From the NCBI GenBank assembly GCA_904063045.1, contig CAJFCJ010000008.1:310001-374000 (forward strand): DNA of 64,000 bases, given 5' to 3'. This DNA comes from Dimorphilus gyrociliatus (lineage: Eukaryota; Annelida; Polychaeta; Dinophilidae). A program made the translations under genes and the position numbers. Shown here one piece after another: positions 1 to 14,200 of this stretch. The notes beneath the pieces are model-generated. The model saw only the letters and a list, made by a program, of their open reading frames with translations. It searched no databases and was not told the DNA's origin. Every line of letters begins with the position of its first letter. Position 1 is the first letter of the stretch.

Positions 1-1365
1 CTCTCGTTTGAATATCTAGATTTATTGAATAAGTCGGCCGCGGTTTTAGTCCAATTACTATGATAAATTTTTTTCAAATATTGCCGATATCTAAAGAAAG
101 TCTTTGATAGATGATTATTTAATTCTTCTTTGTAGAGTTCAGAAAATTCCGTTACATTCTTGCTATATGCGTACATTGCGTAATCGATATGACTCCTCAT
201 TAAGTGACTAATTGTAGGATCGTTTGATTTTTTATCAACATCTTTCCTAAGAGAGTCAAATAACTCTTCAACATAGACGGAGCAGGAACTTTGCATTGAG
301 GTAACTAACTTAACTTGTTGTATGAGTTCGTTCTCGCCAAATTCATCGATTTTTAGCACTCTTCTTCTCGTTTCATTACCTCTATTTGTCTGATTGCGGA
401 AGGCTGCTTCCACACCCTTAAAATCACTTGATAGTATATAGCTTAGTACTGTATAAAGTACTGTAAATGTAAAAATGAAAGTGTAGAGCATTTTAAAGAC
501 GCCATACGTAACTATAATCAATATTTGTGATTTGCTCAAACCGTTCCAATGACCGCAGCTGGTCGATGAACTGTCTATTGAATGAGTATCTGCTGAAGGG
601 ATTCGAGTTGAGGGCCCTTTAGGATTTTTTCGAGTACAATCCAAGTAACAAAACACGCTAACGGATAAGAGAGCCAAAACCCCACAGACACTAGACAAGA
701 TAATAAGGGCAACTAAATGTGGCATATCCGGTTCCTTAAGTGTCACTTTTTCCCTCTTTGCTATATATTTTGGATGTTCGATCACCATTCTTGTTAGAAA
801 AATTGAATAGTTCTTGTACGGATCTTCCAGTTGAACATCGTATGTCCTTGACTTTAAATACATAAAATTCGGGACACTAAAAGAAATATTAAAAGTTGGT
901 TTTGGAGCACAACCAACTAATAAATCGATTTTATATAATTCTTCAGGTCCTCCCCCTCGTCTACTATTTGCTCTTTTCTTCCTGTCGTTAACTCTAACTT
1001 GCATATAACCAGGACAATCGCTCATGCGGCCAGTGATGTTAATTACCCAAATAGCTTCGTCCCTTGTCAACGTTAAAGAAGCTTTAAGCGTCTCGTCGAC
1101 AATCAGGTGAGGACCATTTTTAAAGTACCACTTGAAAAGGCTTTGATTACCTGGCATAATAAATTTGACAGAGGGAAGAGGGTTATTGCGTTTAATATCA
1201 TATTCGAAAGGTTTGTCAATTTGACTTTCCGAATGAGATTTTATAGTAACGTTAACGTCTATATAATCTTTCTCGTCTCCTAAATCGCCCGTATAATACG
1301 GTATAAATTTTGATGTATTTTTATTACAACTATCCGAATTCCTTCCAGAGAACCATTTAGAAGTA
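1..1365 (-). CDS. Gene A exon 16 (partial): beta ectodomain, TM3, TM4, extracellular stretch
   Basis: A single open stretch of 1,365 nt to the window edge. It encodes an ectodomain with a CPGYM motif (CPGYF in gene B), TM3 (HLVALIILSSVCGVLALLSV), a cytoplasmic piece of about 40 residues, TM4 (YGVFKMLYTFIFTFTVLY) and about 140 residues of helical, sequon-rich sequence. Gene B uses separate exons 21 and 22 for the same region, so one intron has been gained or lost. TM5-TM7 of the gene B plan would lie beyond the window. Confidence 0.8.
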
Positions 1366-3459
1366 CTAAATAGGGAAAAAAGAATTTTATTAATAAAATT
1401 TTATTGATATCTCTTCAAAATGGGCTAGAAAATTCAATTACCTATAAGCGAATGGTTCCTCAAATTGCACGTATGTTAAAAAGCTATTATCAGTTGGCAT
1501 TTTCTCGATTTTGAATGGTCTATTCTTCTTAACTTTCTTTTTATAGGGAAATAATTTGTATGAAATTGGTTTTCCCGTTGGATCGTTATAAATATCGAGG
1601 ATAAAATCTTTCTCCATTTTTAAATTTGTCGTATGTTTAACAGTTAGAAAATCTGTTGTGTAGCTTCCATGAGTAAGAAAATCTAAGCCTTTACTTTTAA
1701 TTTCTTTATATCTTCTTTCAGAACGATAATTTAGGCTTTCAACTTCAATTTCATAAAATAGTTTGTAAAGTATTTCCGGTTCTTTGCTTTTTATATGACA
1801 TTTAACATGATAATTACGAGTACCAGTTCGAAAATCAGCTTCGAATGCTGGTTGAAGTGTAAATGTATAAGCAGAGCCAGTTATACAGTTAATTGGTGCA
1901 TTGGTACATTCAGGCTTAACAGCTTCTTTGCAATCTTTCAACGTATAACAGCCGATGTAATCATCTGTTGCGCAACACTCTTGATTCGGTCTACCCCGTC
2001 CCTTAGCTGTAAGTTATTAAGTAGTAATTTAATTTCAGTGTAGGGATTGGAAAGGAAATAACGATTCTTACTATTTCGGCGGCAGTTTCCTAGTCCTACG
2101 TCTAAACATTGATTACATCTTCTAACGGGATTGTTACATTGCGGAGGGAGACTCGTGAGAGGTTTTTCTTCTTTTGGGGTTTTGTTAAAAATTTCCCGTA
2201 ATAAATTATCGCTCCTTGTGCATGAGAGAACGTTTAGATAGCCATTCAAATCTTTCGGAAACGTACCCTGTACAAAAGAACCAATAGGCGAATTGAATCA
2301 ATGCAGACGGGACGGGGGGTAGAGAACAAGAAATGAGAAACGAAAAGAATAAATAAATAACTAAGGAATTATAGCAGCAGGCAATTTTTTATTGGAATTC
2401 CAACTACCTTATTATTATCATTATTTTCTTTTATTCTTCTTAGAGGAGAAGAGTAAAAGAAGGATGTAAGAAAAGAAAACGATTAATTTCTTTTATAAAT
2501 TAACGTATTTTTGATAAATCGGCTGCTATAATTTCTAAAGTAAGACATGACACCATTCGAAGGATTATCCTTCAAATAATGCAAAAGTTAATAGGATATA
2601 CGAGCATTGAATACCATATATCCTTATATTCCAATTGCATTATGCGATAATCTCTGACTAACTGTTTATAACTAGACGTATAATCTCTAGAGTTTTTACT
2701 AAGTTAGACTAGAAATTATATAAAGCGGTAAGTGTTTTTCTTTTCTCTAATGTAGTGTACACCTAATTAAACATGCATTAAACGTTGTCATCGCACTTAA
2801 TCGGTTACGTTAAAATGCACGCAATACTCTTGTGCATATTCTCTTTAATTATTCATGCATCCTCCATAAAATGTCATGCTACATTATTTTTACACTTGAA
2901 TACTTTTTTCACGCGATTCTTTTCTTTCATTTGTTTCTTTATTTCTCGTTGTTTTTTTTATATAGTTTGAACTTTTTTTCATTACTCTTAAACACTTTAT
3001 AAACAAAAAACCAACCAAAATAGAAAGTATATAAATAACTTATATATCTATAAATATATAAATAGTTATATATATATACATATAGATAGGATAAGGAGTA
3101 AGAAAAAGTATAAAAATAAAGGTCTCTGGATGGCTTATTTCCTTGTATAAATTGTTAGAAGTACTGCTTCTGTTTCCTTTTTCTAGTTATGATTGAAAGA
3201 AAAAAAAGATACAGGGAAAAAAGAGAACAATTATGCCGCATAAACATATCAATTTGTCTCTTATTCGTAAATAATAAAAAGAACAAATAAAATAGTTTGC
3301 TTGTTTATTTTCTTCGTAGTTTTGCTGTTTCTTTTGTCCAACAGAAATAATAAAATAAATAAAGAAAATATTGATGGAAATATACTCTAGTTGATTATTA
3401 TAATCTTGTCTTTCTTCTTCTATTTTCCCATATTTCAATACATACTCTATTTTCGAATA

Positions 3460-3496
<37 letters not shown>

Positions 3497-5244
3497 TGTA
3501 TAGTATATCTTATTAATTTATTATGTATATATTGAAGATGATTTATTTTCTATTACCAGTTGGGATTGAGAATTGCAAAGGTTTCATATTTTTACAGTAG
3601 ATAAAAAAGACAATTGGAGAAAAAGGATTGAAAATTTAGAGAGAGAAAGAGATGGAGAGAAAAAGAGAATTGGACATCGTGCAGTAGTTATTTTGAAAAA
3701 TAATAATATCATATTTTGTGTATATATATATATATACAGATATTGTAATCGTATTTAACTAAACTGTATATACACACATCTCTTATGTCTAGAGAGATAA
3801 AGATATATGAAAGTAAATAATATAAAATGAAGTAAATCATCATACAGAAATAAAATACAGTTTTCTTATTTTCCTTTTTCTTTTGGTAAACAACTCAAAA
3901 ATGTTGGAACTAGATAGTTTGATTTGGAGAATAATCACGTGACTGAAGATAGTGAGCTGTCTAAAAATTATTTTTTTTTTTTTTGGAATAGTGAGAGATT
4001 AAAAATTTGGAGAGAAAAAGAAAGAGCATTCGTGCGTTAAACATGCGTATCATTTAACTAGGGAGTTTGATTTGAGCGTTTTTTAAAATTATCACGTGAC
4101 TCTTTTTTAAAAAAGGATAAGAGGAACTTAGGATTAATAAGGAACTTTTAATTGGCGTAACCATTTACCTCTGTTACGATATAAGCTTAATCCTCCCAAG
4201 TAGCCTACTCAAAACCTCAAGAAGACATTTTTAAGCCTTCGAAATTAACTTTCTATTTTTGTACGAATTCAAAGAGTTCACGTGACAATTGTAAAAAGCT
4301 CTGATTAATAAATAATAAATAAGAGGAATTTTGTGAACTGGAACAGCATGCTGAAAAATCGAACATGCGGAAAAAGTCCCAACTGGTTACCTCCTTTTCC
4401 GTCTAGAGGGCCCAACGTGAAGTCACGAATTGGAAAAGATAAGAGATATTACGCGGCAAAAACTTTCGCACGCATGCGCAGACATGAGAAAAAATGATAA
4501 AAAGATATTTTTTGTCCAAACATACAAAAACTAAATTGAAATTAATAAAAACAAAAAGGAAGAAGAAGAAAATGATAAAGACAAACAATGGAAATTCTGT
4601 TAAAATTTCTATCACAAATCTATTAAAAAGACTATATATATTAATATTTTTTAATATATTAATAAGAAGAAAATGTCTATAATAACGGAATGGAAAAGGT
4701 ATTAATATCTAGATAATGAATGGGAAAAGAAGAAAAGAAAAAGTTTGGGAGTATAAAAAAAAGGAAAAAGCTAAATTTTAGCTTTTTTCATAAATTATTA
4801 AAAATTCATTATAAAAAAAGCATAAAAATTAAAAATAAATAACTCAGTTAATCTATTCTGAAAAATTACTGCAATTCTATATACTGCAAATATATAAATA
4901 TACATTTATATATTCGCTTATATAACAGCAGTAATAATTGAAAAATCAACTTGTCTACTTAACAAACAATGCTACAGAAGACAAACTTTTATCTTAATAA
5001 TAATTAATAGATAGTTAAATAAATCATAAAGTAATTCTAACAAAATAACTGATAGTCTATATATTAACAAGCAGCGCTAGCGCTGTTAATACACTATAAA
5101 TAATTTTAATAAAATATATAAATAGAGAAACTAACTTTATTAAGTAAGTTTCTTTACTAAATAGATTGTTTTCTTTTAATTAGAGAGTTTATACATATAT
5201 AGATATATACATATATATATATATATATATAAAGAATATATATA

Positions 5245-5282
<38 letters not shown>

Positions 5283-8200
5283 TGTATATATATTTATATA
5301 TATTAAGAGAAATAGATAGTGTATGTATATTGAAAATGATTAAACTTACCATTTCTTGGCAGCCCTCATTCAAAGTTCTGTGATAATAAACTTCACCGTT
5401 ATTATATCCAGGTGGACATTTAGTTAATTTTGGGTTATTAGAGTCGCAAACTATCTTTCTAGCCTTCGTTGTTCTATCAGCCATAATTTCCACTAAAATT
5501 GTATAGTATGGTGGAATGGGATGTCTAAATGTAATATATTTATGTATGAGAATCTATTTACAGTACGTACTGTATAATTTTGAATATTTATCAAACCTGC
5601 ATTGCTTTTCTGTGACAGATAGAAATCTTAAGGTATCATGATAATTATCCTTATTCTCGTCAGTCATAAAGACGTTATCGCTTTCATGAGCTACATCTTC
5701 ATAATGCGGTATTGACTTCAGTTCTTTTATACCGACAGTAACCTAGAGAAATGTAATTTGTATTTAAACGAGAGCTATAATATCATATTTTTCCAATTCA
5801 AACTAAGTTGGAAAACAGTGAGAAAATGGAATTGAAGAAATGGAAAAAAAATAAATGTCGCACTTTTATTTTATGTTTTCTATCCCATGTAGAAAGTGCT
5901 TGAAAATTATTACTTGTGAAGTAGAAATTCGAACTTTTATCTTGTAATTTATCGTGTAGATCGTCCATAACAACGTTGTCGGAGACCTCTACTTTCAATT
6001 CTGTGGGGAATTGATTGTTAGGATTTCTTCTTCTTGGCAATTTAGCTAGTCTGTATATATATATACAGATATATAAAATTGCCGAAGATACTGTATATGT
6101 TTAAAGTTGGATGAATCAATATAGGAAGATTATACTATACTTTTATATAAATATACAAAGTTCATATACAGTATAATAGGTTTAATTAATTCTTAAAGGA
6201 AAGAAGAATGTTATTATGTTAGCAGTTATGTTAAGCATATTCCTTTCATGCTTAAAATAACGAAAAGTTGAGAAATGAAGCAAAAGAGGACAATAAAACA
6301 AACTAGTAAATACATATAATTCTTTCATTACAGTAAGTCACTTGTTTAGAATAGTATCGTTCTTACCAGGATGGAGTTAATAAACAATAGCTTTTTTTTT
6401 GTTATATTTAATTTGCTACGGCGTCTAATTTATATTTATGTATTTTATACGTTATACATATAAAGAAGACATACAATATATAGATATTGATTTGTTTGTA
6501 TGATATTTATAAATATTGTATAAATTTATGTCATATCGAAATTAAATACCAATCTATGATGTTTCTACGATGTTCTTATTATCATATCCATTTAACTACT
6601 CTGTTAATAGAATTTGATTGTCCTATCGATTTGTAATAAATATAGAAAAGACATAAATGATAGTATAAAAAGGTTAGACAATTTAGCATAAAGAATTCAT
6701 GCACGCGTCTACGTCGATTAAAAATCCCTCGTTCCGACGATTTATAAAATAACAAAGAAGCTCTTTGAAGTAATATTTCAATAGAATATGGCAACAAATC
6801 GTAACTAACAATTCAAAAAGAGTTTTATAATCTCTTCAGGTATGAACCTCCCATTATATAAAAACTAAGTATAGTATACTATTTCCTATAATTTATACTT
6901 AGTCAGATTCGTGAGAAACTTTTATAACCCTGAATAGAATTTTAATGAATTAAATGAATAAAAAGATCTTATAATAAATTAATTAAGTAAATAGACATCC
7001 TTTTTTTGTCCTAATTTTATAAATAGAAGGGAAAGGAGACAAAAAAAACGTGAGTGATATTCTCTTCTTTCTTCGTGTGTCTATGATGCGTTTCTTTAAT
7101 TAATCAAAAAAGAAAATTGAATAACTGTGGAAATGAGAGGAAAAAAATTATTTCTCGATTATCAATAATTTCTTTTTTTTTCGTTAAGCCGATAAAAATA
7201 TTGGATTAACGAATTGTTGGAAATAATTCAGCGAAATAGCCAGTCGAGATAGGGCGTTGAGCGGATAGATGCAAAACGGAAAATGGTAACTTGCTTTTTC
7301 TGTCCTTATTAGCTGGTCGTTGTTTTGTCCAATCTGCTAACACAAAATTGGGGATTTTACCCCGTCACAATAACTAAAGATCTTTAAACTTGGTTTTATT
7401 TACATAAGAATTTTATATATATGTTTTTTTTTAATTAATAATAATGATATACATTACCAATAAGAATAATAAGACCTATAGGTGGCGATGTAATAATAAA
7501 GAAATCCTAGATTTCTCATACATTATAGGAACCATAGTACAAAAAAATAGGCTAATCATCATAAATTAAGCGCAATCATATAAAATTATATGCAATTATA
7601 AATTCGAAGATAGTAAGAAATTGAGACAAATCCTACTTATCTTACCTTCTCCAGCTATTTTTCGATAATAATTCTTTCGCCTTATTATTTCAATTTAACA
7701 TTGATATTTGTTTTTTTATCTCTTTTGTCAAGCAAGAAAATAAAAAAAAAGTTTCCCGTCCAAAAGTGGTAAAGATAACCATTAAGAAATAGAGAGAGAA
7801 GAAAAAATAATTACGTAATCGTGCCAAAATAAAGAAAAAATTGAGAATTGTAATACAAGTAAACTAATCGGGAGGAATTAATGAAACGAAAACATCAAAT
7901 TCAATTTTCAGCCGCGTATGAAACGAAAGCAAAGCTAAAATACCTAATGTATAATTTGTAGGAGCAGGCCTCCTAAATTTTAGTTCTGAAAGAAAAACAT
8001 TAGCTCTTTCAAAAAAAAAGTTAACGAAATAGTGCCAAAGGATTTTTCCTTTTGAGAAGAATTTTTTCACAAACTGTTAAAAAGTTAGTTTAGATGTTTT
8101 TCCTTATTATATTCTAATTATTTATCGTATGTGACGGTTCCTATCTTAATAAATATTTGATAATTGTAAAATTTTTGTTGGTTGATGTTTTTTACTATGT

Positions 8201-11200
8201 TAAGTGCTTAGCGAGTACCATTTTACCCCCTCTATTTCTCTCTTCATCCTTTCACTCTTTTTTCGTCTTTGCATCGTTTACGTCAGTGGTAATTATCGTC
8301 AAAAAGACGACAATTTTCGAAAATTTTAGAAAAAGTGCATGACAAAACAGAAATAAAAATTAGAATGGAGAGACAGACGGAGAAAATAAAAGAAAAATGA
8401 GGGTGGGTATATATGGGTGGGAATAAATACTTTAAACAAATAGAGGTGAAAAAGGTATGTATACGTATACACACAGACGCAGTCATTCACACACGCGTAG
8501 GAGCACTTGTGTACAGCTTTTTGGGATCAAATTTGAAAATAACGACTTGAAAAAAAAAAAGCTAGGGAACACATTCACAAATGTGCACATGTTACCATAA
8601 AAAACTATAACATCAATCAACTGTTTTCATTATTGTTTACTGTTTCAGCTTTATGCTTCTATTCAATACTATTTTACTATTTTGCTTACTAATAATGTAC
8701 CTAATGTGCTTTTTATATTTTATACAAGTTTTATTAAAAGCATTGCAATTAAAAAAATTGGCAAAATTGCAGAATTCTATTACGTAATCTGCTACCTAAT
8801 CTAATCATCTACACAGAAAATCGTCCGTCACAAACGATAAACCAATTAATTTGGATGCCTATTGCGTATTTATAGATATATATTTATATATAAGTCAGCT
8901 AAGCAGAAATATACAAAAGCGGCTGTTCAAGTACTACACGCTAAATGGAAATAAACAGAAAACAACAATTGGAAATACTATTTGTGAAAATATGTAATTT
9001 TAGTTATTTTGTTACTTGGTTTTTTTATGTTTCAATTTAATTTTTATAGAATTTCTTTCATTTTTTAGAAATGTGTTAAAGATAAAAACAAAACCCAAAC
9101 AAATATTCTTAATAGAAATTTTTTTTTACCTTGAAGGAATGTTGCTGTTGTTTGCCCTTGGGTGATTAAAAGTGGGTAAGCGACGTCTGAAGAGAAAGGA
9201 AATGTATACATGCATTATATTTATATATATATATTTGGATACATAAATACGTATACAGTTAACAGCTATATCTAATTAGATATTCCAATACGTATAAAGA
9301 TTTAAGAGAAACTGCTTTGGAAGCAAACGTAGTAAAGTAACAGTAATATCATATAGGGTACTTACGCATGCATTTCCTATCCATATTCCTTTCGCAGGCT
9401 CTTGCTTCATAATAAGGGCCTTCACAATCAGAACAGGCTGTATTCGATAAAATTATTTAGAATTAAGAAATCATTAAGTATCTTGTTTAGCAGATCACAT
9501 GACTGTGATAAATAAAATAGCCTTAGCAAAAAACTAGTACGTGCTATATTAGGTGTTAGGAGGCGACGCAACGTCTAATCGTAACACGGATAGGTAAAGA
9601 GGCCGTGGTGATTTTCTTTCGCCCTATTCCCTATTCGTCTTATTACCCCTACATTTCCCAAAGACTTTCCTTTTCCCTTCGTAGTTTCCGCCGTTGTAAG
9701 TGTAATTACTAGGAAGCACACGATACCATAATTTGAAATCGATAACTCTATATTGAATTCGTTGACCGATAAAACCATTATCATCGCCCGACTTTACCTT
9801 CATGTGAAGGTTGTAAAATGAACGAGAAACTGACTTCTCTTTTTGGTAAATTTTTTGATAAAAGAAATAGCTTTCCTTACTTTTAGTAACATTAAAAATC
9901 TAGTTGCGCTGAGATAAAAGCATGATCAGGATAAAAAGAAGGGAATAAACTCTAACAGAAGAGCCCCCCGTAATACAATTTTCTACTGGTCTATACAACG
10001 GAGCATTTATAAAAGGGAGAATTTTCTAAAAAGGCCTGGCCACAACGGAACTCAGCTATAGCCAATAAGAAGATGGAACGGAAACGCCGGGGATGTTGAA
10101 ACGACGAAGAGGAGGCTGCTATCGAACGACGAAGAGAACGCTTCAAGACATTTTCAATCAATGGGCGCTTGCCAATCTTCATTTGTATTTAGCTAGTCCC
10201 TACTACGATTGTCGATTTTTCGTCGTTTTTTTTTACCCTTCATTCTTCAGTGCTGACCGACGCCCTCATCTCATTTGATTCGCTTTATTTGCTGTTCGTT
10301 TGCTAAATAAACCTCACCCTTTTCGCTAACAAATTTTTCACTTTCCAAATTCCAGTTAGATCAATTAGGAAACACAACTTCTACCATAAATTTATTACCA
10401 AATTAACTCAAGATTGGCTTGTACTAGTTTGTGTTTAACACTTGCAAAAATATTGTGACTGGGTTGGGTGACTACTCTCTTAGTTCCTCTAGTGTATAAA
10501 ATGAGGTGATTGAGGCTTAATTTTCTCAAGTAAACAAAGTGTCTCCTCTACCAATTTTCTCCCTCTTTCACTCTTTCTCTCTCCCATTCTTTTGCTAAAA
10601 ACTCATTCAACCCTATCATTCCTTCAAAGTTTCTTTCTTTCCCTTTTCTGCCTCTTTCTACATAAATATACAAGTTTTCCAAATGTTTGTACATTTTTGC
10701 ATATTTCTTTGATAACGATACGAAGGGCAAAGAGAAAGAAGGCGGTGGGATGGTTGATGGAAAACTTATATTTGAAATTCAACTCATATATAATCCTTTC
10801 CCGACCTTACGGTTAATTACGATCCTTTTTTTGTCATTATTCCCTATAGAATACTAGTAAAAAAAGCTGATATAAATTAAATAAGGATTTATCTTATTAA
10901 AGTATCAGATTAAAAAATAATAATTATGTAATGAAAAGGTAGGAAAGGTGGGTATTAATCTTATTTTATTCTGTAATAAATACCTCAATATAAATGGACA
11001 TTGAGGCCTTAGGGATATGTAATATATCTCTTATATAAAGTTTTAGATAGTATATAATCAATAGGAATAGAGGGAAAGTGAAAAAAAGAAATTGAAATCC
11101 TAGTTCTTCTAAAGATTCCCTCCTGTCCCAAGCAAATAATTTTCACTACCCAATATCTCACCCCTGGAGAATCGACATCGTGATTGCTCATCAGAAACCC

Positions 11201-14200
11201 TTACTCAAGGCTCTTTTTTTCTTGACCGTCATCCAAGTCATTTCGTTTTCGTTGCCTCTATCCCCTTTTCCGCTTATTCATTTTTACACGTTTCATTCAC
11301 GCACTTAATAGAAATAATTAAGCGAAACGTCAGTCAGTAACGAATTCATGCGCGTAGTTGGTCTGTTCTACTATGACGTTTTCGTTTGATGTATCGCTCA
11401 TGTTTTGTTGTTTTTTTTCTCTTAGTTTCTATTTGTTTATTCTGTTTTCTTAGAGTTTTTAACCCTAAAGGACAGTTTATTTTTTGAAAAATTATCATAT
11501 TTTCTTAATCAGATTCAGCTGGGGGGGATAGTCGGTATTCTAACAGTTTATCGTTTATTAGTGCTGGCTTAACCAGTATCAATAACGGACAAGATTAGCT
11601 AGTCTATACAACTGGGCTAAATCCCTCATGAAAAGCGTTGCTAGTATTTCGTCCGAAAAGCAATTAAATCGCCGCAACTGCGTCGATGATAAACGGCTGA
11701 GGGTAAACATGGCAAATGAATATGGCGTCGAATAACGGAAAAGTAAAGAAAAAACGGTCTGCTGCATAGATCAATTCAATTCATATAGATATCTCTATAA
11801 ACAATTTTCATTCCATAATTAAACAATTCCTTTTTCTAAGTCGCGTCACGAGCGGACATCTAATCAAGCGCTTGTTTCGCATCTTGTCGATTGACAATAC
11901 GTTAATTGCGATTTTAAGGGGCTGGAGGCTGTTTAGTTACGAATTTTTTTAAAACTAAATTGAATAAATAAGGATCTGTAGAAACGTTTGATTTTCTTTT
12001 CTGTTTATTTTCATAAGCAAAATGGAGAAAAAAAGCTAATTTTCTGAATAAATCCAGTGGATGGCTGTATAAAAATCGGCGCATAATTGTTACGGTTCGA
12101 CATACTGCAAATATTGGAATGACAATCGATGCGCTTTGCTGTATAAAGAAGTATTTCCAGTGAAGATTGTCAGCGGAGACAAAAGATCAGACAACAAACT
12201 TATAAATCCTTAATATCTTATTGTTTATCAATAAGAGATGTATTTAAATAGAATCGTCCCTTTTTAAAAAAACGGATATCTCTCTATTCTTTTTTTTATT
12301 AAAATTGAACGTTATTCGTTTTCTCTTCTTTTCTTTTTTATTTACAACTTCCGGAAGCGTTCCTATTAACGTTTCGAACCTTAAAAACCACCTGTTCCGG
12401 ACGTTGTCCATTTGTCAGTTTAATTACATACCATGTGTAAAAGTGTACAAAGTATATTTTCGGAAAAATCGAAGTATAGTATTGTATTTTTTTTAATGTT
12501 GCGTCATTAAAAAGCATTCTCTTTTCAAAATACTAACGTTCCTTCATTTAAATATTGAAATGTTCAATTTAAGAAATATCAGTGTTGTACACGTTTTGAA
12601 TATTTGACAAGTCATAAACAGTTAAAATAAATATTAACTAAGAAAATTGCCTAATCTTAGCAAACCGATTAAATATATCAATGGTCAATATATCGAGATC
12701 GATATATGTACAAAAATACAACGTAAGATTTACACAAAGAGAATTGTAAATTAGATATATACATAAGAATACTTGAATAGAGGAATATATGTATATATAA
12801 TATAAATGCATTATATATTCAGAGATTGTGGTGGATGATAACTATTTTATGACTACTTTTGGTATATCAAGTATTTAGGAAGGAAAAAAAAATTAGGCAT
12901 AAACAAGTGGAAGCTCATCTCCCATAAACATTGTTTTATTACTTGAAATGGGTCTACTATTTGAACATTTTCCCAATTTGCCTCTTTTTTACTTTATACT
13001 CTAACCAACTTGTACATATTTCATAGTTATTCTATCCTATACCTTTTTTATGTCTTTATAAAAGATAAAATTGCGGATGGCTGAAGTTATCGGATTATAA
13101 TTTTAAAAGAAAAAGACTGTCGAATTAATCAGGCATAGAAATAGACCTTTATCTAATAATTTTTAATTGAAGGATTGATCTAGTGCATTATCAAATAAAA
13201 ATGCCCTATTCTCTTAACATAAAAGCTATGTCTTCTCTCATTCTATGCTTCTTAGTTAAATTTTTAGCTTTTTCCTTTTATGGATAAAGAAGGACAGTAT
13301 ATTTTATAAAATAAGGGAACGATTAGTAGGGCTTAAAATATGAAAAACTATTGATTTTCTTCCACCTCTAATTAAACGATTAAACACGAAACCTCTCGTC
13401 AATATTTCGTACTTTTTCTATAGGCCTTCTGGCCTACTTATAATAATCCGAAATATTCTATAACTAGAAATTCCCCTACTCATGAAAAAAAAAAGTTACC
13501 GTTCATAGTAAACTGGTAAATAATATTTATGAAATAATATTAATAATAAAAAAAATTAGCATAACTTACGTGAACAAGTGTGATCACCCGCATTCGAACA
13601 AGGTTTTGATTCGTAGGTTTCAAAAGGGCATCCTGCACTACATTCTGCCAAAAATATTAATATTTTAAATAACAGGAATTTTTTGTCCCCTTTTCCAGCT
13701 TGCATAACTCAATGTAACATTTTTACAGAATGTAAAATGTCATTTTTAACTTTTATTCCACAGTTTATATTCCACGCGGAATGCATATGTGAAAGCTAGT
13801 ACATCGAGCTCTGTCTCATTCAATTGTGGACAATCAATGGCGATAGGTGGAGCTGAAGTCAACCTTCTTTGAATTCGTCTATTTTTTAACAACTTTTTCA
13901 ATAAAAGCGCGAACTCTGCGGGAGTAAATTCTTTGTAGAGTCGCTATATAGTTAGAACTTTCCTCATTTTCCTTAATTAAACTTAGCAGATTTCTTGTTG
14001 AATTATTTACTGCAAAGTCACGACAGAAAATTGTACCAAGCCTTAACAATATATGAGAGGAGAGCGGATGGAAGAATAGGTATTAAATAGGTTTATATAC
14101 AGCAAATACTAAATATAAATATAAATATAAATATATTTCTCAATACCTATTAACACTTTCCATCCCTTTTATCCACTCCTATTCTCTCTTTTCGAAAAGA

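Larger units (their letters stand above)
2268..5349. other. Gene A intron 13, no gene seen
   Basis: AT-rich, with AT microsatellites near 3463-3492 and 5191-5290, the E-box cluster at 3935-4286, a hairpin at 4765-4787 and the GC-rich palindrome CAGCGCTAGCGCTG at 5072-5085. Open frames here are short, low-complexity and uncoded. Confidence 0.7.

Noticed and set aside
1938-2071. Open frame running on from gene A exon 14
   Set aside because: It reads through a 65-nt intron; splicing at GTAAGA...TACAG restores the cysteine-rich frame shared with gene B.
5176-5350. Tyr/Ile-rich open frame extending exon 13 of gene A
   Set aside because: It is the translation of an AT microsatellite beyond the GTAAGT donor at 5349.
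12305-12496. Short frame with a hydrophobic start resembling a secreted peptide
   Set aside because: The first codon is TTG, not ATG; the 'signal' is T-rich intron sequence.
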